A stretch of 17,001 nucleotides of DNA from an uncultured Archangium sp. (GTDB taxonomy: Bacteria > Myxococcota > Myxococcia > Myxococcales > Myxococcaceae), in assembly GCA_946479335.1 (NCBI GenBank), contig CAMLFP010000080.1:1-17001 (forward strand). Reading direction: 5' to 3'. Positions within the stretch are counted from its first letter, which is position 1. Each line of letters begins with the position of its first letter. This document shows positions 1 through 8,310 of this stretch, in pieces. Made by a program: the position numbers and the translations under genes. Under the pieces are notes generated by a model that was not told the DNA's origin, searched no databases, and worked only from the letters and a program-made list of their open reading frames with translations.

Positions 1-131
1 TGCACGTATAGGCGCCGCCCGCAGTCCGCCGTACCGCTCTGTGACAGCCCCGGTAACCCTGGTCCTCTCACCAAGCCGAAAGCGCCTGCTTTTGTTGTTG
101 GAGTCAGTCGAACCACAAGGGTCAACCGAGA
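1..131 (+). promoter_or_regulatory. Non-coding leader upstream of rpsJ
   Basis: This stretch precedes rpsJ and has no convincing coding character. In this cluster the gene upstream is commonly tuf (known gene order), but no tuf 3' end is visible. A TATAGG hexamer at 7-12 could be a -10 element, but its -35 would lie outside the window. A small stem AAAGC/GCTTT (79-83 with 88-92, four-base loop) is followed by a T-rich run and is too weak to call a terminator. An AAGGG at 117-121 is the best Shine-Dalgarno for rpsJ. I do not see the long L4-responsive S10 leader known from E. coli. Confidence 0.3.
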
Positions 132-440
<309 letters not shown>

Positions 441-454
441 GGAGACCGATCGTC

Positions 455-1102
455 ATGGCTAAGTTCGACGTCGTCGATTTGTCCAACAAGAAGGTCTCGG
501 AGATTGAACTCTCCGACGACATCTTCGCTGCCAAGCCCAACGCGCACCTGCTGTACGAAGGCGCGAAGATGCAGCAGATCAACCGCCGCGCGGGTACCGT
601 GGCGGTCAAGAACAGCTCCCTCGTTTCCGGCGGTGGCAAGAAGCCGTGGAAGCAGAAGGGCACCGGCCGTGCGCGTCAGGGTTCGACCCGCGCCTCGCAC
701 TGGGTCGGCGGCGGTAAGGCCATGGGCCCGAAGCCGCGCGACTACACGTACCGCCCGCCCCGTGGCGTGCGCCGTGCGGCCGTCGCCAGCGCGCTGTCGC
801 TCCGCGCGTCGGAGAAGCAGCTCGTGGTGGTCAACGAGTTCCCCTCCGATGGCAAGGCGAAGAAGGCGTTCGAGAACCTCACCAAGGGTCTCAAGCTCGC
901 CTCGGCGCTGGTCGTCGATGAGAAGAAGAACGGCAAGCTGCTGTTGGCCGTGCGCAACCTCGAGAAGTTCGACGTGCTGCCCGTCGAGGGCGTGAACGTC
1001 GAGTCGGTGCTGCGCCGTCAATCGCTGGTCATCACCGTCGCTGCGGCGAAGGCGCTCAACGAGGCGCTCCTTAAGCCGCGCGGCAGCAAGGTTCAGGGGT
1101 AA
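455..1102 (+). CDS. rplD: 50S ribosomal protein L4
   Basis: Encodes L4 (215 aa), which binds domain I of 23S rRNA and sends a loop into the peptide exit tunnel. The conserved tunnel loop is visible (KKPWKQKGTGRARQGS, residues 62-77), followed by the GGGKAMGPKPRDY segment (85-97). The start ATG lies behind an AAGGAG Shine-Dalgarno that overlaps the rpsJ stop region. In E. coli L4 represses its own S10 operon through the leader; no equivalent structure is obvious here. L4 directly follows S10 instead of L3, which is unusual. Confidence 0.98.
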   Translation: MAKFDVVDLSNKKVSEIELSDDIFAAKPNAHLLYEGAKMQQINRRAGTVAVKNSSLVSGGGKKPWKQKGTGRARQGSTRASHWVGGGKAMGPKPRDYTYRPPRGVRRAAVASALSLRASEKQLVVVNEFPSDGKAKKAFENLTKGLKLASALVVDEKKNGKLLLAVRNLEKFDVLPVEGVNVESVLRRQSLVITVAAAKALNEALLKPRGSKVQG

Positions 1103-1105
1103 GCG

Positions 1106-1399
1106 ATGGATCTCAATTCTGTCATCAAGGGTCCGCTGATCACCGAGAAGCTGGACAAGGCGCGTGAGAAGCAGCGTCAGTACTCGTTCCTGGTCGACCG
1201 CAAGGCGACCAAGCACGAGGTGGCGCGCGCGGTCGCCAGCCAGTTCAAGGTCACGGTCGAAGACGTCCGCACGCTGATCATGCGCGGCAAGATCAAGCGC
1301 GTTGGTCAGTCGATGGGCAAGCGCTCCAACTTCAAGAAGGCGTTCGTCACCTTGAAGGAAGGCGACAAGATCGAGTTGTTCGAGGGAGGCACGGTCTAA
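1106..1399 (+). CDS. rplW: 50S ribosomal protein L23
   Basis: Encodes L23 (97 aa), at the exit of the 50S peptide tunnel and the docking site for trigger factor and SRP (family knowledge). The N-terminal [14 protein letters not shown] region and the basic loop [18 protein letters not shown] match the family. It begins three bases after the L4 stop, and its own stop is separated from the rplB ATG by one base, so the three genes are probably translationally coupled. Confidence 0.97.
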   Translation: MDLNSVIKGPLITEKLDKAREKQRQYSFLVDRKATKHEVARAVASQFKVTVEDVRTLIMRGKIKRVGQSMGKRSNFKKAFVTLKEGDKIELFEGGTV

Positions 1400-1400
1400 A

Positions 1401-2243
1401 ATGGGTGTCAAAAAGTTCAAGCCGACTTCGGCTGCCCGTCGCCTGATGACGGTCTCCGACTTCGCGGAGATCACCAAGGACTCTCCCGAGAAGTCGCTCA
1501 CCACCTCGATGAAGCGTTCGGGTGGCCGCAACGGTGATGGTCACATCACCCGCCGGCACCAGGGCGGCGGCCACAAGCGCCGTTACCGCATCATCGACTT
1601 CAAGCGCGAGAAGGACGGCGTGCCCGCGAAGGTCGCCTCCATCGAGTACGACCCGAACCGCACCGCGAACATCGCGCTGCTCCACTACGCGGACGGCGAG
1701 AAGCGCTACATCCTCGCGCCGGTCGGCCTCAACGTCGGTGACACGCTGTACTCCGGCGCCAACGTCGACATCCGCCCGGGCAACTCGCTGCCGCTCCAGA
1801 ACATCCCGGTCGGCACCGTGATCCACAACATCGAGCTCAAGCCGGGCCGTGGCGGTCAGTTGATCCGCTCCGCGGGCAGCTGGGGCCAGCTGATGGCGAA
1901 GGAGGGCGAGTATGCGCAGGTCCGCTTCCCCTCCAGCGCGGTCCGCAAGGTGTTGATCGTCTGCCGCGCGACCATCGGTCAGCTCGGCAACATCGACCAC
2001 GAAATCATCCGCATCGGTAAGGCGGGCAAGAGCCGCTGGCTGGGCATCCGCCCGACGGTCCGCGGTCTCGCCATGAACCCGGTCGACCACCCGCACGGCG
2101 GTGGTGAAGGCAAGTCCGGCCAGGGCAACCCGCACCCGGTCACGCCCTGGGGCAAGAAGACCAAGGGTCTCACCACGCGCAAGAACAAGCGCACTGACAA
2201 GTTCATCGTTTCGCAGCGCCGTCAGGGCGTTCGCAGCAACTAA
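1401..2243 (+). CDS. rplB: 50S ribosomal protein L2
   Basis: Encodes L2 (280 aa), needed for subunit association and for the peptidyl transferase environment. The OB-fold and SH3-like halves are both present, and the length is typical (about 275). The C-terminal signature [13 protein letters not shown] is at residues 225-237 and contains the conserved histidine (H230, equivalent to E. coli H229). The start lies one base after the rplW stop. A long overlapping reading frame on the opposite strand is a GC-bias shadow. Confidence 0.98.
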   Translation: MGVKKFKPTSAARRLMTVSDFAEITKDSPEKSLTTSMKRSGGRNGDGHITRRHQGGGHKRRYRIIDFKREKDGVPAKVASIEYDPNRTANIALLHYADGEKRYILAPVGLNVGDTLYSGANVDIRPGNSLPLQNIPVGTVIHNIELKPGRGGQLIRSAGSWGQLMAKEGEYAQVRFPSSAVRKVLIVCRATIGQLGNIDHEIIRIGKAGKSRWLGIRPTVRGLAMNPVDHPHGGGEGKSGQGNPHPVTPWGKKTKGLTTRKNKRTDKFIVSQRRQGVRSN

Positions 2244-2259
2244 AGGGAGCGACTAGAAA

Positions 2260-2552
<293 letters not shown>

Positions 2553-2553
<1 letters not shown>

Positions 2554-2909
2554 TGACCATGGAATCGACTGCTCACCTCCGTCACCTGCGTATGGCGCCC
2601 CGGAAGCTCTCCGTCGTCGCCACGCTCGTCCGCGGCATGCCGGTCGCCAAGGCGATCAGCACGCTGCAGTTCACCCGCCGCGCCGCCGCGGCCCCGGTGA
2701 AGAAGCTCATCGAGTCGGCGATGGCCAACGCCACCGACCTCTCGAAGGGCTCCGTCGACATCGACAAGCTCTGGGTCAAGGCCATCTCGGTCGACCAGGG
2801 CCCGACCGGCCGCCGGTACATGCCGCGCGCCATGGGCCGCGCGACGCGCGTCAACAAGAAGACCTCTCACATTCACGTCGTCCTCTCGGACGAGAAGCTC
2901 AAGAAGTAA
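2553..2909 (+). CDS. rplV: 50S ribosomal protein L22
   Basis: Encodes L22 (118 aa), which lines the peptide exit tunnel and contacts all domains of 23S rRNA. The C-terminal hairpin region [19 protein letters not shown] (residues 95-113) is characteristic. Two in-frame starts are possible: ATG at 2553 overlapping the rpsS stop as TAATG, and ATG at 2559. The GAAGGG at 2544-2549 lies only three bases from the first and about nine from the second, so 2559 fits ribosome binding better. The longer form is reported because the overlap also suits coupling. Confidence 0.95.
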
Positions 2910-2919
2910 GGAGACGCAC

Positions 2920-3579
2920 TTGGGTCAGAAAGTTCATCCAGTTGGTTTCCGTCTCGGCGTGATCCGCACGTGGGACTCGAAGTGGTTCGAGGAGCGCAAC
3001 TACGCGCAGTGGCTCCACGAAGACATCAAGATCCGTGAGCACGTGAAGAAGTCGCTCAACCACGCGGGCGTCTCGAAGATCGAGATCGAGCGCGCGGCGA
3101 ACAAGGTGAAGGTCAACGTGCACACCGCGCGTCCCGGCATCGTGATCGGCAAGCGTGGCGCGGGCATCGAGCAGGTGAAGAAGGAGCTCCAGCGCTTCAC
3201 CAAGAACGAGGTCTTCCTCAACATCGTCGAGGTCCGCAAGGCCGAGATCGACGCGCAGCTCGTCGCGGAGAACATCGCGACCCAGCTCGAGCGCCGCATC
3301 GCCTTCCGCCGCGCGATGAAGAAGGCCATCCAGACCGCCATGAAGTTCGGCGCCAAGGGTATCCGCGTGGCGTGCTCCGGCCGCCTCGGTGGTGCCGAAA
3401 TGGCCCGCTACGAGTGGTACCGCGAGGGTCGCGTGCCGCTGCACACGCTCCGCGCTGACATCGACTACGGCTTCGCCCAGGCCAAGACCACCTACGGCAT
3501 CATCGGTTGCAAGGTGTGGGTCTGCCGCGGCGACATTCTCCCGACCAAGGGCGCCAACAGCGCTCCGGCGGCCCGCTAA
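2920..3579 (+). CDS. rpsC: 30S ribosomal protein S3 (TTG start)
   Basis: Encodes S3 (219 aa), at the mRNA entry channel of the 30S subunit with helicase-associated function. It begins [13 protein letters not shown], the invariant family N-terminus, and this fixes the start on a TTG codon at 2920 behind a TAAGGAG Shine-Dalgarno that overlaps the rplV stop. The type 2 KH domain shows its GKRG loop at residues 77-80. A TTG start in such a highly expressed gene is uncommon, but no ATG alternative would keep the conserved N-terminus. Confidence 0.97.
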   Translation: MGQKVHPVGFRLGVIRTWDSKWFEERNYAQWLHEDIKIREHVKKSLNHAGVSKIEIERAANKVKVNVHTARPGIVIGKRGAGIEQVKKELQRFTKNEVFLNIVEVRKAEIDAQLVAENIATQLERRIAFRRAMKKAIQTAMKFGAKGIRVACSGRLGGAEMARYEWYREGRVPLHTLRADIDYGFAQAKTTYGIIGCKVWVCRGDILPTKGANSAPAAR

Positions 3580-3591
3580 AGAGGAACGTCC

Positions 3592-4011
3592 ATGCTTCAA
3601 CCTGCACGTACCAAGTACCGCAAGATGCAGAAGGGCCGCATGCCTGGCCTGGCCCACCGTGGCAACACGCTGGCCTTCGGCGAGTTCGGCCTCGCGACCC
3701 TGCAACCCGGGTGGATCACCTCCCGCCAGATCGAAGCGGCTCGTATTGCGATGAGCCGTGAGATCAAGCGTGGCGGCAAGATCTGGATCCGCATCTTCCC
3801 GGACAAGCCGATCACCAAGAAGCCGGCCGAGACCCGCCAGGGTACCGGCAAGGGCAACGTCGAGTACTACGTGGCCGTCGTGAAGCCGGGCCGCGTGCTG
3901 TACGAGATGGGCGGCCTCGACGCGAAGACGGCCACCGCGGCGTTCAAGCTGGCGCAGGCCAAGCTGCCGGTGATGACCCGCATTCTCACCCGCGCCGAGC
4001 AGTCGCTCTAA
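3592..4011 (+). CDS. rplP: 50S ribosomal protein L16
   Basis: Encodes L16 (139 aa), which contacts A-site tRNA and organises the peptidyl transferase centre. The N-terminus [16 protein letters not shown] is canonical. The loop [13 protein letters not shown] at residues 77-89 holds R82, equivalent to the arginine that is hydroxylated in E. coli L16 (family knowledge; modification here unknown). An AGAGGAACG Shine-Dalgarno precedes the ATG, 12 bases after rpsC. Confidence 0.97.
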   Translation: MLQPARTKYRKMQKGRMPGLAHRGNTLAFGEFGLATLQPGWITSRQIEAARIAMSREIKRGGKIWIRIFPDKPITKKPAETRQGTGKGNVEYYVAVVKPGRVLYEMGGLDAKTATAAFKLAQAKLPVMTRILTRAEQSL

Positions 4012-4023
4012 GGAACTACGCAC

Positions 4024-4224
4024 ATGGCTACCGCGAAAGAGCTGAACGAGCTGAGCATCGAAGACCTGGGCCGTCGCGCCACCGAGCTGAAGGCGACGCT
4101 GGTGCAGGACAACCTGAAGCTGCGCACCGGCGCGCTGGACAACCCCAGCGAGCGCGTCGCGCACAAGCGCGATCTCGCGCGGGTGCTCACGGTGCTGACC
4201 CAGAAGTCGAAGAAGAAGGCTTGA
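4024..4224 (+). CDS. rpmC: 50S ribosomal protein L29
   Basis: Encodes L29 (66 aa), a two-helix coiled protein next to L23 at the tunnel exit. The sequence shows the expected [10 protein letters not shown] start and a second helix [16 protein letters not shown] followed by a lysine-rich end. The TAAGGA behind the rplP stop serves as ribosome binding site. Position between rplP and rpsQ is the standard order. Confidence 0.95.
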   Translation: MATAKELNELSIEDLGRRATELKATLVQDNLKLRTGALDNPSERVAHKRDLARVLTVLTQKSKKKA

Positions 4225-4235
4225 GAGAGAGACCC

Positions 4236-4538
4236 ATGGCTGAGACCCAGACCCAGAAGGCTGACACCCGCGGCCGCCCCAAGACGCGCATCGGTATCGT
4301 CACCTCCAACAAGATGTCGAAGACGGTGATCGTCACCGTCCGTCGCCGCGCGGCTCACGCCGAGTACGGCAAGGTGCAGACGCTCCGCGAGAAGTACAAG
4401 GCGCACGCGGAAGATCACGACCCGAAGAAGCCCACGGTGAACGAGGGCGACAAGGTGCTCATCGCTGAGACCCGCCGCACGTCGAAAGACAAGCGCTGGC
4501 GCGTGGTCAAGGTGCTCGAGAAGGCGAACCAGGCGTAA
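4236..4538 (+). CDS. rpsQ: 30S ribosomal protein S17
   Basis: Encodes S17 (100 aa), a primary 16S rRNA binding protein with an OB fold. The signature region [20 protein letters not shown] is clear. The ATG at 4236 sits behind GAGAGAGAC just after the rpmC stop; an in-frame TTG at 4221 overlapping that stop is open but would add five residues without homologous support. About 15 residues precede the conserved core, slightly longer than the E. coli N-terminus. Confidence 0.95.
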   Translation: MAETQTQKADTRGRPKTRIGIVTSNKMSKTVIVTVRRRAAHAEYGKVQTLREKYKAHAEDHDPKKPTVNEGDKVLIAETRRTSKDKRWRVVKVLEKANQA

Positions 4539-4566
4539 GCCGGTTTCGTAAGAAAGGAATCAAGTC

Positions 4567-4935
4567 ATGATTCAGATGACCTCAGTGCTTGACGTCGCGG
4601 ACAACTCCGGCGCCAAGAAAGTGTTCTGCATCAAGGTGATGGGCGGCTCGCACCGCGAGTACGCGTCGATCGGCGATGTGATCGTCGTGTCGATTCGCGA
4701 GGCGCTCCCCAACGCCAAGGTGAAGAAGGGCGACACCGCGAAGGCGGTGGTCGTGCGCGCGACCCGTGAGGTCCGCCGCCCTGATGGCAGCTACATCAAG
4801 TTCGACGGCAACTCCGCGGTGCTCATCAACAAGGAGATGGAGCCCGTCGGTACCCGCATCTTCGGCCCCGTCGCCCGCGAGCTCCGCGGCAAGGGCTTCA
4901 TGAAGATCGTCTCTCTCGCTCCGGAGGTCCTCTAA
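4567..4935 (+). CDS. rplN: 50S ribosomal protein L14
   Basis: Encodes L14 (122 aa), which forms an intersubunit bridge with 16S rRNA and is bound by the silencing factor RsfS (family knowledge). The sequence is canonical and gap-free from [19 protein letters not shown] to the end, at the exact usual length. The ATG lies behind AAGAAAGGAATCAAGTC. It opens the spc block; the 28-base gap after rpsQ shows no terminator. Confidence 0.98.
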   Translation: MIQMTSVLDVADNSGAKKVFCIKVMGGSHREYASIGDVIVVSIREALPNAKVKKGDTAKAVVVRATREVRRPDGSYIKFDGNSAVLINKEMEPVGTRIFGPVARELRGKGFMKIVSLAPEVL

Positions 4936-4938
4936 GCC

Positions 4939-5271
4939 ATGTCGCTCGCCAAACTGAAAGTCGGAGACACGGTGCAGGTGACGTCGGGCGCGGAGCGCTC
5001 GGCGAAGAACAACCGCGGCAAGATCATCGGCTTCAACGATGAGAAGTCGCGCGTTCGCGTCGAGGGCCTCCGCCTGGTCAAGCGCCACATCGGCAAGGGC
5101 AAGGACCGCGCGAACCCCGACGGCGGCATCGTCGAGAAGCCGGGCACCATCGCCCTCTCGAACGTGTCGCTGGTGTGCCCCAAGTGCGACAAGGCGACCC
5201 GCGTGGGCGTCCGCACTGAAGGTGACAAGAAGAAGCGCTTCTGCAAGCAGTGCGAAGCGACCATTGACTGA
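4939..5271 (+). CDS. rplX: 50S ribosomal protein L24 with a C-terminal zinc ribbon
   Basis: Encodes L24 (110 aa), an assembly initiator for the 50S subunit with a KOW motif in the N-terminal part ([11 protein letters not shown], residues 7-17). The C-terminal part carries two CxxC knuckles, C80/C83 and C102/C105, a zinc-ribbon arrangement present in some bacterial L24 proteins and absent from that of E. coli. The start overlaps the rplN end region, which supplies GGAGG as the Shine-Dalgarno. Zinc binding is inferred from the cysteine spacing. Confidence 0.96.
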   Translation: MSLAKLKVGDTVQVTSGAERSAKNNRGKIIGFNDEKSRVRVEGLRLVKRHIGKGKDRANPDGGIVEKPGTIALSNVSLVCPKCDKATRVGVRTEGDKKKRFCKQCEATID

Positions 5272-5289
5272 CGATCTCGCGCTGCGCTA

Positions 5290-5302
5290 AGGCGCCGCGC
5301 CT
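5290..5302 (+). promoter_or_regulatory. Small hairpin before rplE
   Basis: AGGCG and CGCCT are separated by three bases between rplX and rplE, upstream of the TAAGGAAACG ribosome binding site. In E. coli the S8 protein represses the spc operon by binding mRNA around the rplE start. This short stem does not obviously copy the S8 target, so a regulatory role is only a possibility. Confidence 0.2.
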
Positions 5303-5322
5303 CCTGTAAGGAAACGTAGACC

Positions 5323-5997
5323 ATGGCTGACGAAAAGAAGCCCGAAGCTGCTGAGAAGCCGAAGAAGGCTGAGAAGAGCGCGGGCAAGCGGAACAAGAAG
5401 GAAGACGTCAAGAAGGCCGGCTTTGCCGCGAACATCGAGGAAGGCCTCGATGCGAAGCCTGCGCGCCTGAAGCTGCGCTACCGCAAGGAGATCATCCCTG
5501 CGCTGCTCAAGGAGCTGAACCTCAAGAACACCAACGAGGTTCCGAAGATCGAGAAGATCGTCGTCAACATGGGCCTCGGTGAGGCGCTGGCCAACAACAA
5601 GCTCCTCGAGAGCGCCGTTGACCAGATGAACGCGATCACCGGCCAGAAGCCGGTCATCACGCGCTCCCGCAAGGCGATCGCGAACTTCAAGCTGCGCGAG
5701 AACCAGGCGATCGGCGCCATGGTCACCCTCCGCGGCGACCGGATGTACGAGTTCCTCGACCGCTTGATCAGCGTGGCGCTCCCCCGCGTGCGCGACTTCA
5801 AGGGCATCTCGCCCAAGGCGTTCGACGGCCGCGGCAACTACACGCTCGGTGTTCGCGAGCAGATCATCTTCCCTGAGATCAACTACGACCAGATCGAGAA
5901 GGTGAAGGGCCTCAACGTCTCCATCGTGACGACGGCCCGCAACGACGAGCAGGGGCTCGCGCTGCTCAAGGCATTTGGAGTTCCCTTCCGCGCCTGA
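5323..5997 (+). CDS. rplE: 50S ribosomal protein L5 with an N-terminal extension
   Basis: Encodes L5 (224 aa), which binds 5S rRNA and contacts P-site tRNA and S13. The family core (about 180 aa) begins near residue 45 and is intact, with [16 protein letters not shown] around residues 73-88. The first 44 or so residues are an extra lysine/glutamate/alanine-rich segment. No ATG or other good start lies closer to the core and TAAGGAAACG precedes the ATG at 5323, so the extension appears to be translated. It is probably disordered; its function is unknown. rpsN, which usually follows, is missing. Confidence 0.96.
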   Translation: MADEKKPEAAEKPKKAEKSAGKRNKKEDVKKAGFAANIEEGLDAKPARLKLRYRKEIIPALLKELNLKNTNEVPKIEKIVVNMGLGEALANNKLLESAVDQMNAITGQKPVITRSRKAIANFKLRENQAIGAMVTLRGDRMYEFLDRLISVALPRVRDFKGISPKAFDGRGNYTLGVREQIIFPEINYDQIEKVKGLNVSIVTTARNDEQGLALLKAFGVPFRA

Positions 5998-5998
5998 T

Positions 5999-6091
5999 AA
6001 GGGCCGCGCGAAGTTCATAACGGCCCTTCGTGAACCACCGGGATTGGCCCGGTAGGCATCAGGGGCTCCAGCGGAGCGCGGAGAGCGCTCC
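5999..6091 (+). promoter_or_regulatory. Structured rplE-rpsH intergenic segment
   Basis: Successive inverted repeats fill the gap between rplE and rpsH. AAGGGCC (5999-6005) pairs with GGCCCTT (6022-6028). ACCGGG (6037-6042) pairs with CCCGGT (6048-6053), a perfect stem with a five-base loop. GGAGCGC (6073-6079) pairs with GCGCTCC (6085-6091), also perfect with a five-base loop, and competes with GCTCC (6065-6069) pairing to 6073-6077. No U-tract follows, so termination is unlikely. Since rpsN would normally be here, this may be a regulatory leader for rpsH or a remnant of a lost gene. Both are inference. Confidence 0.45.
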
Positions 6092-6107
6092 ACCGGAAGA
6101 AGTACAG

Positions 6108-6506
6108 ATGGTCATCAATGATCCCGTGGGTGACTTCCTCACCCGCATCCGCAACGCGCAGCTCGTCCGCCACGACAAGCTGACGCTGCCGAGCTCGAAG
6201 CTGAAGGTTGAAGTCGCCAAGGCGCTCAAGCTCGAAGGCTTCATCACCGACTACATCGTTCACGAGAAGAAGCCGCAGAACGAGCTGACGGTGGTGTTGA
6301 AGTACGGCCCGAACCGCGAGCCTGCCATCAACGGCATCAAGCGCGAGTCGAAGCCCGGCCTCCGCCGCTACGTCAACGTCCGCGACATCCCCCGCGTGAA
6401 GGGCGGCATGGGCGTGGCCATTCTCTCCACCTCTCGGGGTGTGCTGGTCGATCACGACGCGCGTAAGCAGAACGTCGGCGGCGAGCTCATCGCGACGGTC
6501 TACTGA
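6108..6506 (+). CDS. rpsH: 30S ribosomal protein S8
   Basis: Encodes S8 (132 aa), a primary binder of 16S rRNA helix 21 and the known translational repressor of the spc operon in E. coli. The start is ATG at 6108, giving [18 protein letters not shown], the expected family N-terminus, behind GGAAGAAG. The frame stays open upstream to a GTG at 6030, but those 26 residues have no S8 counterpart and run through the hairpins. The conserved C-terminal motif [14 protein letters not shown] is at residues 107-120. Confidence 0.97.
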   Translation: MVINDPVGDFLTRIRNAQLVRHDKLTLPSSKLKVEVAKALKLEGFITDYIVHEKKPQNELTVVLKYGPNREPAINGIKRESKPGLRRYVNVRDIPRVKGGMGVAILSTSRGVLVDHDARKQNVGGELIATVY

Positions 6507-6515
6507 GGAACGACC

Positions 6516-7085
6516 ATGAGCCGCATTGGAAAGCTCCCCATCAAGCTGGCCGACAAGGTGAAGGCCTCTGTCGCCAACGGCGCCGTCAACTTCGAGGGCC
6601 CCAAGGGCAAGATCTCGATCAAGTTGCCGGCTGAACAGATCAAGGTCGAAGTGAAGGGCTCCGAGATCCTCGTGACCCGCCCCTCCGACAACCGGCACGA
6701 CCGCTCCGCGCACGGCCTGACGCGCGCCATCCTCGCCAATGCGGCGAAGGGTGTCGGCGGCGGCTGGGAGAAGGCGCTCGCGATCCGCGGCGTCGGCTTC
6801 CGCTGTGAAGTGAAGGGCAAGCAGTTGCACATGGCCCTGGGCTTCTCGCACCCCGTGATCTTCGACCTGCCCGAAGGCGTCACCGCCGAAGTCGGCAAGG
6901 CGCCGCGCACCGAAGACACGCTGCCTACGCTCGATCTCACGCTGCGTTCGGTTGACCGGCACCTGCTGGGTCAGACCGCGGTGAAGATCCGCGCGCTGCG
7001 TCCTCCCGAGCCGTACAAGGGCAAGGGCATCAAGCTGTCCACTGAAACGGTCCGCCGCAAGGAGGGCAAGACGGGTACGGCGTAA
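6516..7085 (+). CDS. rplF: 50S ribosomal protein L6
   Basis: Encodes L6 (189 aa), near the factor-binding site at the base of the stalk. Two tandem L6 folds are present: the first begins MSRIGKLPIKLADKVK, and the second ends with the diagnostic RPPEPYKGKGIKL. The length is about ten residues over the E. coli protein, from a somewhat longer C-terminus. A GAGGAACG element precedes the ATG. Confidence 0.97.
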   Translation: MSRIGKLPIKLADKVKASVANGAVNFEGPKGKISIKLPAEQIKVEVKGSEILVTRPSDNRHDRSAHGLTRAILANAAKGVGGGWEKALAIRGVGFRCEVKGKQLHMALGFSHPVIFDLPEGVTAEVGKAPRTEDTLPTLDLTLRSVDRHLLGQTAVKIRALRPPEPYKGKGIKLSTETVRRKEGKTGTA

Positions 7086-7100
7086 AGCCTCCCGTTTTCA

Positions 7101-7132
7101 TCCGCGCGGGGAAGTCACCAATCCCGCGCGGA
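7101..7132 (+). promoter_or_regulatory. Perfect 10-bp hairpin before rplR
   Basis: TCCGCGCGGG (7101-7110) and CCCGCGCGGA (7123-7132) are exact inverted repeats around a 12-base loop in the gap between rplF and rplR. The last bases of the 3' arm run into the purine-rich ribosome binding region GGAAGGAAAGG of rplR. There is no following T-run, so it is not an ordinary terminator. A translational control element or mRNA processing site is possible. The repeat is directly seen; the role is inferred. Confidence 0.55.
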
Positions 7133-7148
7133 AGGAAAGGAAAACACC

Positions 7149-7502
7149 ATGTCCAACACTGAATCCCGCCTCCACCGCAAAGAGCGAATCCGCAAGAAGG
7201 TTTCGGGTTCCACCGAGCGCCCCCGTTTCACGATCTACAAGTCTGCCCGGCACATGCACGCGCAGATCATCGACGACAGCACCGGCAAGACGCTGGCTGC
7301 GGCCTCGACGCTCTCCAAGGAGCTCAAGGGCAAGCTCGAAGGTGACAAGAAGGAAGCTGCCAAGAAGGTCGGCGCGCTCCTGGCTGAGAAGGCCAAGGCC
7401 GCGAAGGTCGAGAAGGTGGTCTTCGACCGCAACGGTTTCCCCTATCACGGACGTGTCGCGGCGATCGCCGACGGCGCTCGCGAGGGTGGTCTGCAGTTCT
7501 GA
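7149..7502 (+). CDS. rplR: 50S ribosomal protein L18
   Basis: Encodes L18 (117 aa), which binds 5S rRNA with L5 and L25. The N-terminal [18 protein letters not shown] and the C-terminal [20 protein letters not shown] match the family well, and the length is normal. The ATG follows a strong GGAAGGAAAGG. The gene is preceded by an unusually strong hairpin in the 63-base gap after rplF, whereas most neighbours are nearly contiguous. Confidence 0.97.
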   Translation: MSNTESRLHRKERIRKKVSGSTERPRFTIYKSARHMHAQIIDDSTGKTLAAASTLSKELKGKLEGDKKEAAKKVGALLAEKAKAAKVEKVVFDRNGFPYHGRVAAIADGAREGGLQF

Positions 7503-7518
7503 CCATTAAGGACAAAAA

Positions 7519-8034
7519 ATGAGCACGACTCCTATCAACGCGAACGACCTGGACCTGCAGGACCGCGTCGTCAACATCTACCGCCCCACGAAGGTCGTGA
7601 AGGGCGGCCGCCGGTTCTCGTTCGGCGCCATCGTCGTCGTCGGCGACGGCAACGGCCACGTCGGCATCGGCCTGGGCAAGGCGAACGAAGTTCCCGAAGC
7701 CATCCGCAAGGGCGGCGAGAACGCGAAGAAGCACCTCTTCAAGGTGCCCCTGATCGGCCACACGATTCCGCACGAGGTTCTCGGGCGGTTCGGCGCCGGC
7801 CAGGTGCTGCTGAAGCCGGCGGCCGAAGGTACCGGCGTCATCGCCGGCGGCCCGGTGCGCGCGGTCCTCGAGGCGGCGGGCATCCGCAACATCCTCACCA
7901 AGAGCCAGCGCAGCCGGAACCCGCACAACGTGGTGAAGGCGGTCGTTGACGGCCTGAAGCAGCTCAAGTCGCCGGAGTCGGTCTCGCGCCTCCGCGGCAA
8001 GGAAGTGCACTTCGGCCACAAGAAGGCGGAATAA
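7519..8034 (+). CDS. rpsE: 30S ribosomal protein S5
   Basis: Encodes S5 (171 aa), which helps form the mRNA entry channel and affects decoding accuracy. The double-stranded RNA binding fold at the N-terminus contains [19 protein letters not shown] (residues 26-44). The C-terminal domain has [19 protein letters not shown] (106-124). The length is close to the E. coli protein. TAAGGACAAAAA gives a Shine-Dalgarno before the ATG. Confidence 0.98.
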   Translation: MSTTPINANDLDLQDRVVNIYRPTKVVKGGRRFSFGAIVVVGDGNGHVGIGLGKANEVPEAIRKGGENAKKHLFKVPLIGHTIPHEVLGRFGAGQVLLKPAAEGTGVIAGGPVRAVLEAAGIRNILTKSQRSRNPHNVVKAVVDGLKQLKSPESVSRLRGKEVHFGHKKAE

Positions 8035-8036
8035 CC

Positions 8037-8300
8037 ATGGGTCTGAAAGTCACTCTCATCAAGAGCCCCTCGTCGGCGTCGGCCAAGCAGGTCGCGACGG
8101 TGAAAGGCCTCGGCGTGTGGAAGTTCGGCAGCCAGAAGCTGCTGAAGGACACCCCCGCCATCCGCGGCATGCTCGATCGCGTTCAGCACCTCGTGAAGTT
8201 CGAGGTGGTGAAGGACGAGCCCAAGACCCGCACCCGTACCAAGCCGCGCAAGATCCGCGCGCGTGACGCCGCGCGGGCCAAAGCCGCGCAGGCGAAGTGA
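8037..8300 (+). CDS. rpmD: 50S ribosomal protein L30 with a basic C-terminal tail
   Basis: Encodes L30 (87 aa), a small peripheral 50S protein. The core, residues 1 to about 61, matches the family, with KVTLIKSPSSASAKQV and the TPAIRGMLDRVQHLVKFEVV end. Bacterial L30 is normally about 60 residues. Here a further 26 or so residues, nearly all Lys, Arg, Ala and Thr, extend it. The tail keeps the G/C-rich third positions of its neighbours, so it is not a sequencing artefact. It starts two bases after the rpsE stop. Confidence 0.95.
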   Translation: MGLKVTLIKSPSSASAKQVATVKGLGVWKFGSQKLLKDTPAIRGMLDRVQHLVKFEVVKDEPKTRTRTKPRKIRARDAARAKAAQAK

Positions 8301-8310
8301 GGAAGACGTC

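Noticed and set aside
1..131. Open frames through the rpsJ leader
   Set aside because: Two frames are open by chance, but codon choice is unlike the genes here and neither resembles the end of tuf.
2899..4164. 421-codon minus-strand frame over rpsC and rplP
   Set aside because: Antisense to two complete ribosomal proteins; no family motif.
6030..6107. N-terminal extension of S8 from a GTG at 6030
   Set aside because: The 26 residues have no counterpart in S8, run through strong hairpins, and the ATG at 6108 has its own GGAAGAAG and the canonical N-terminus.
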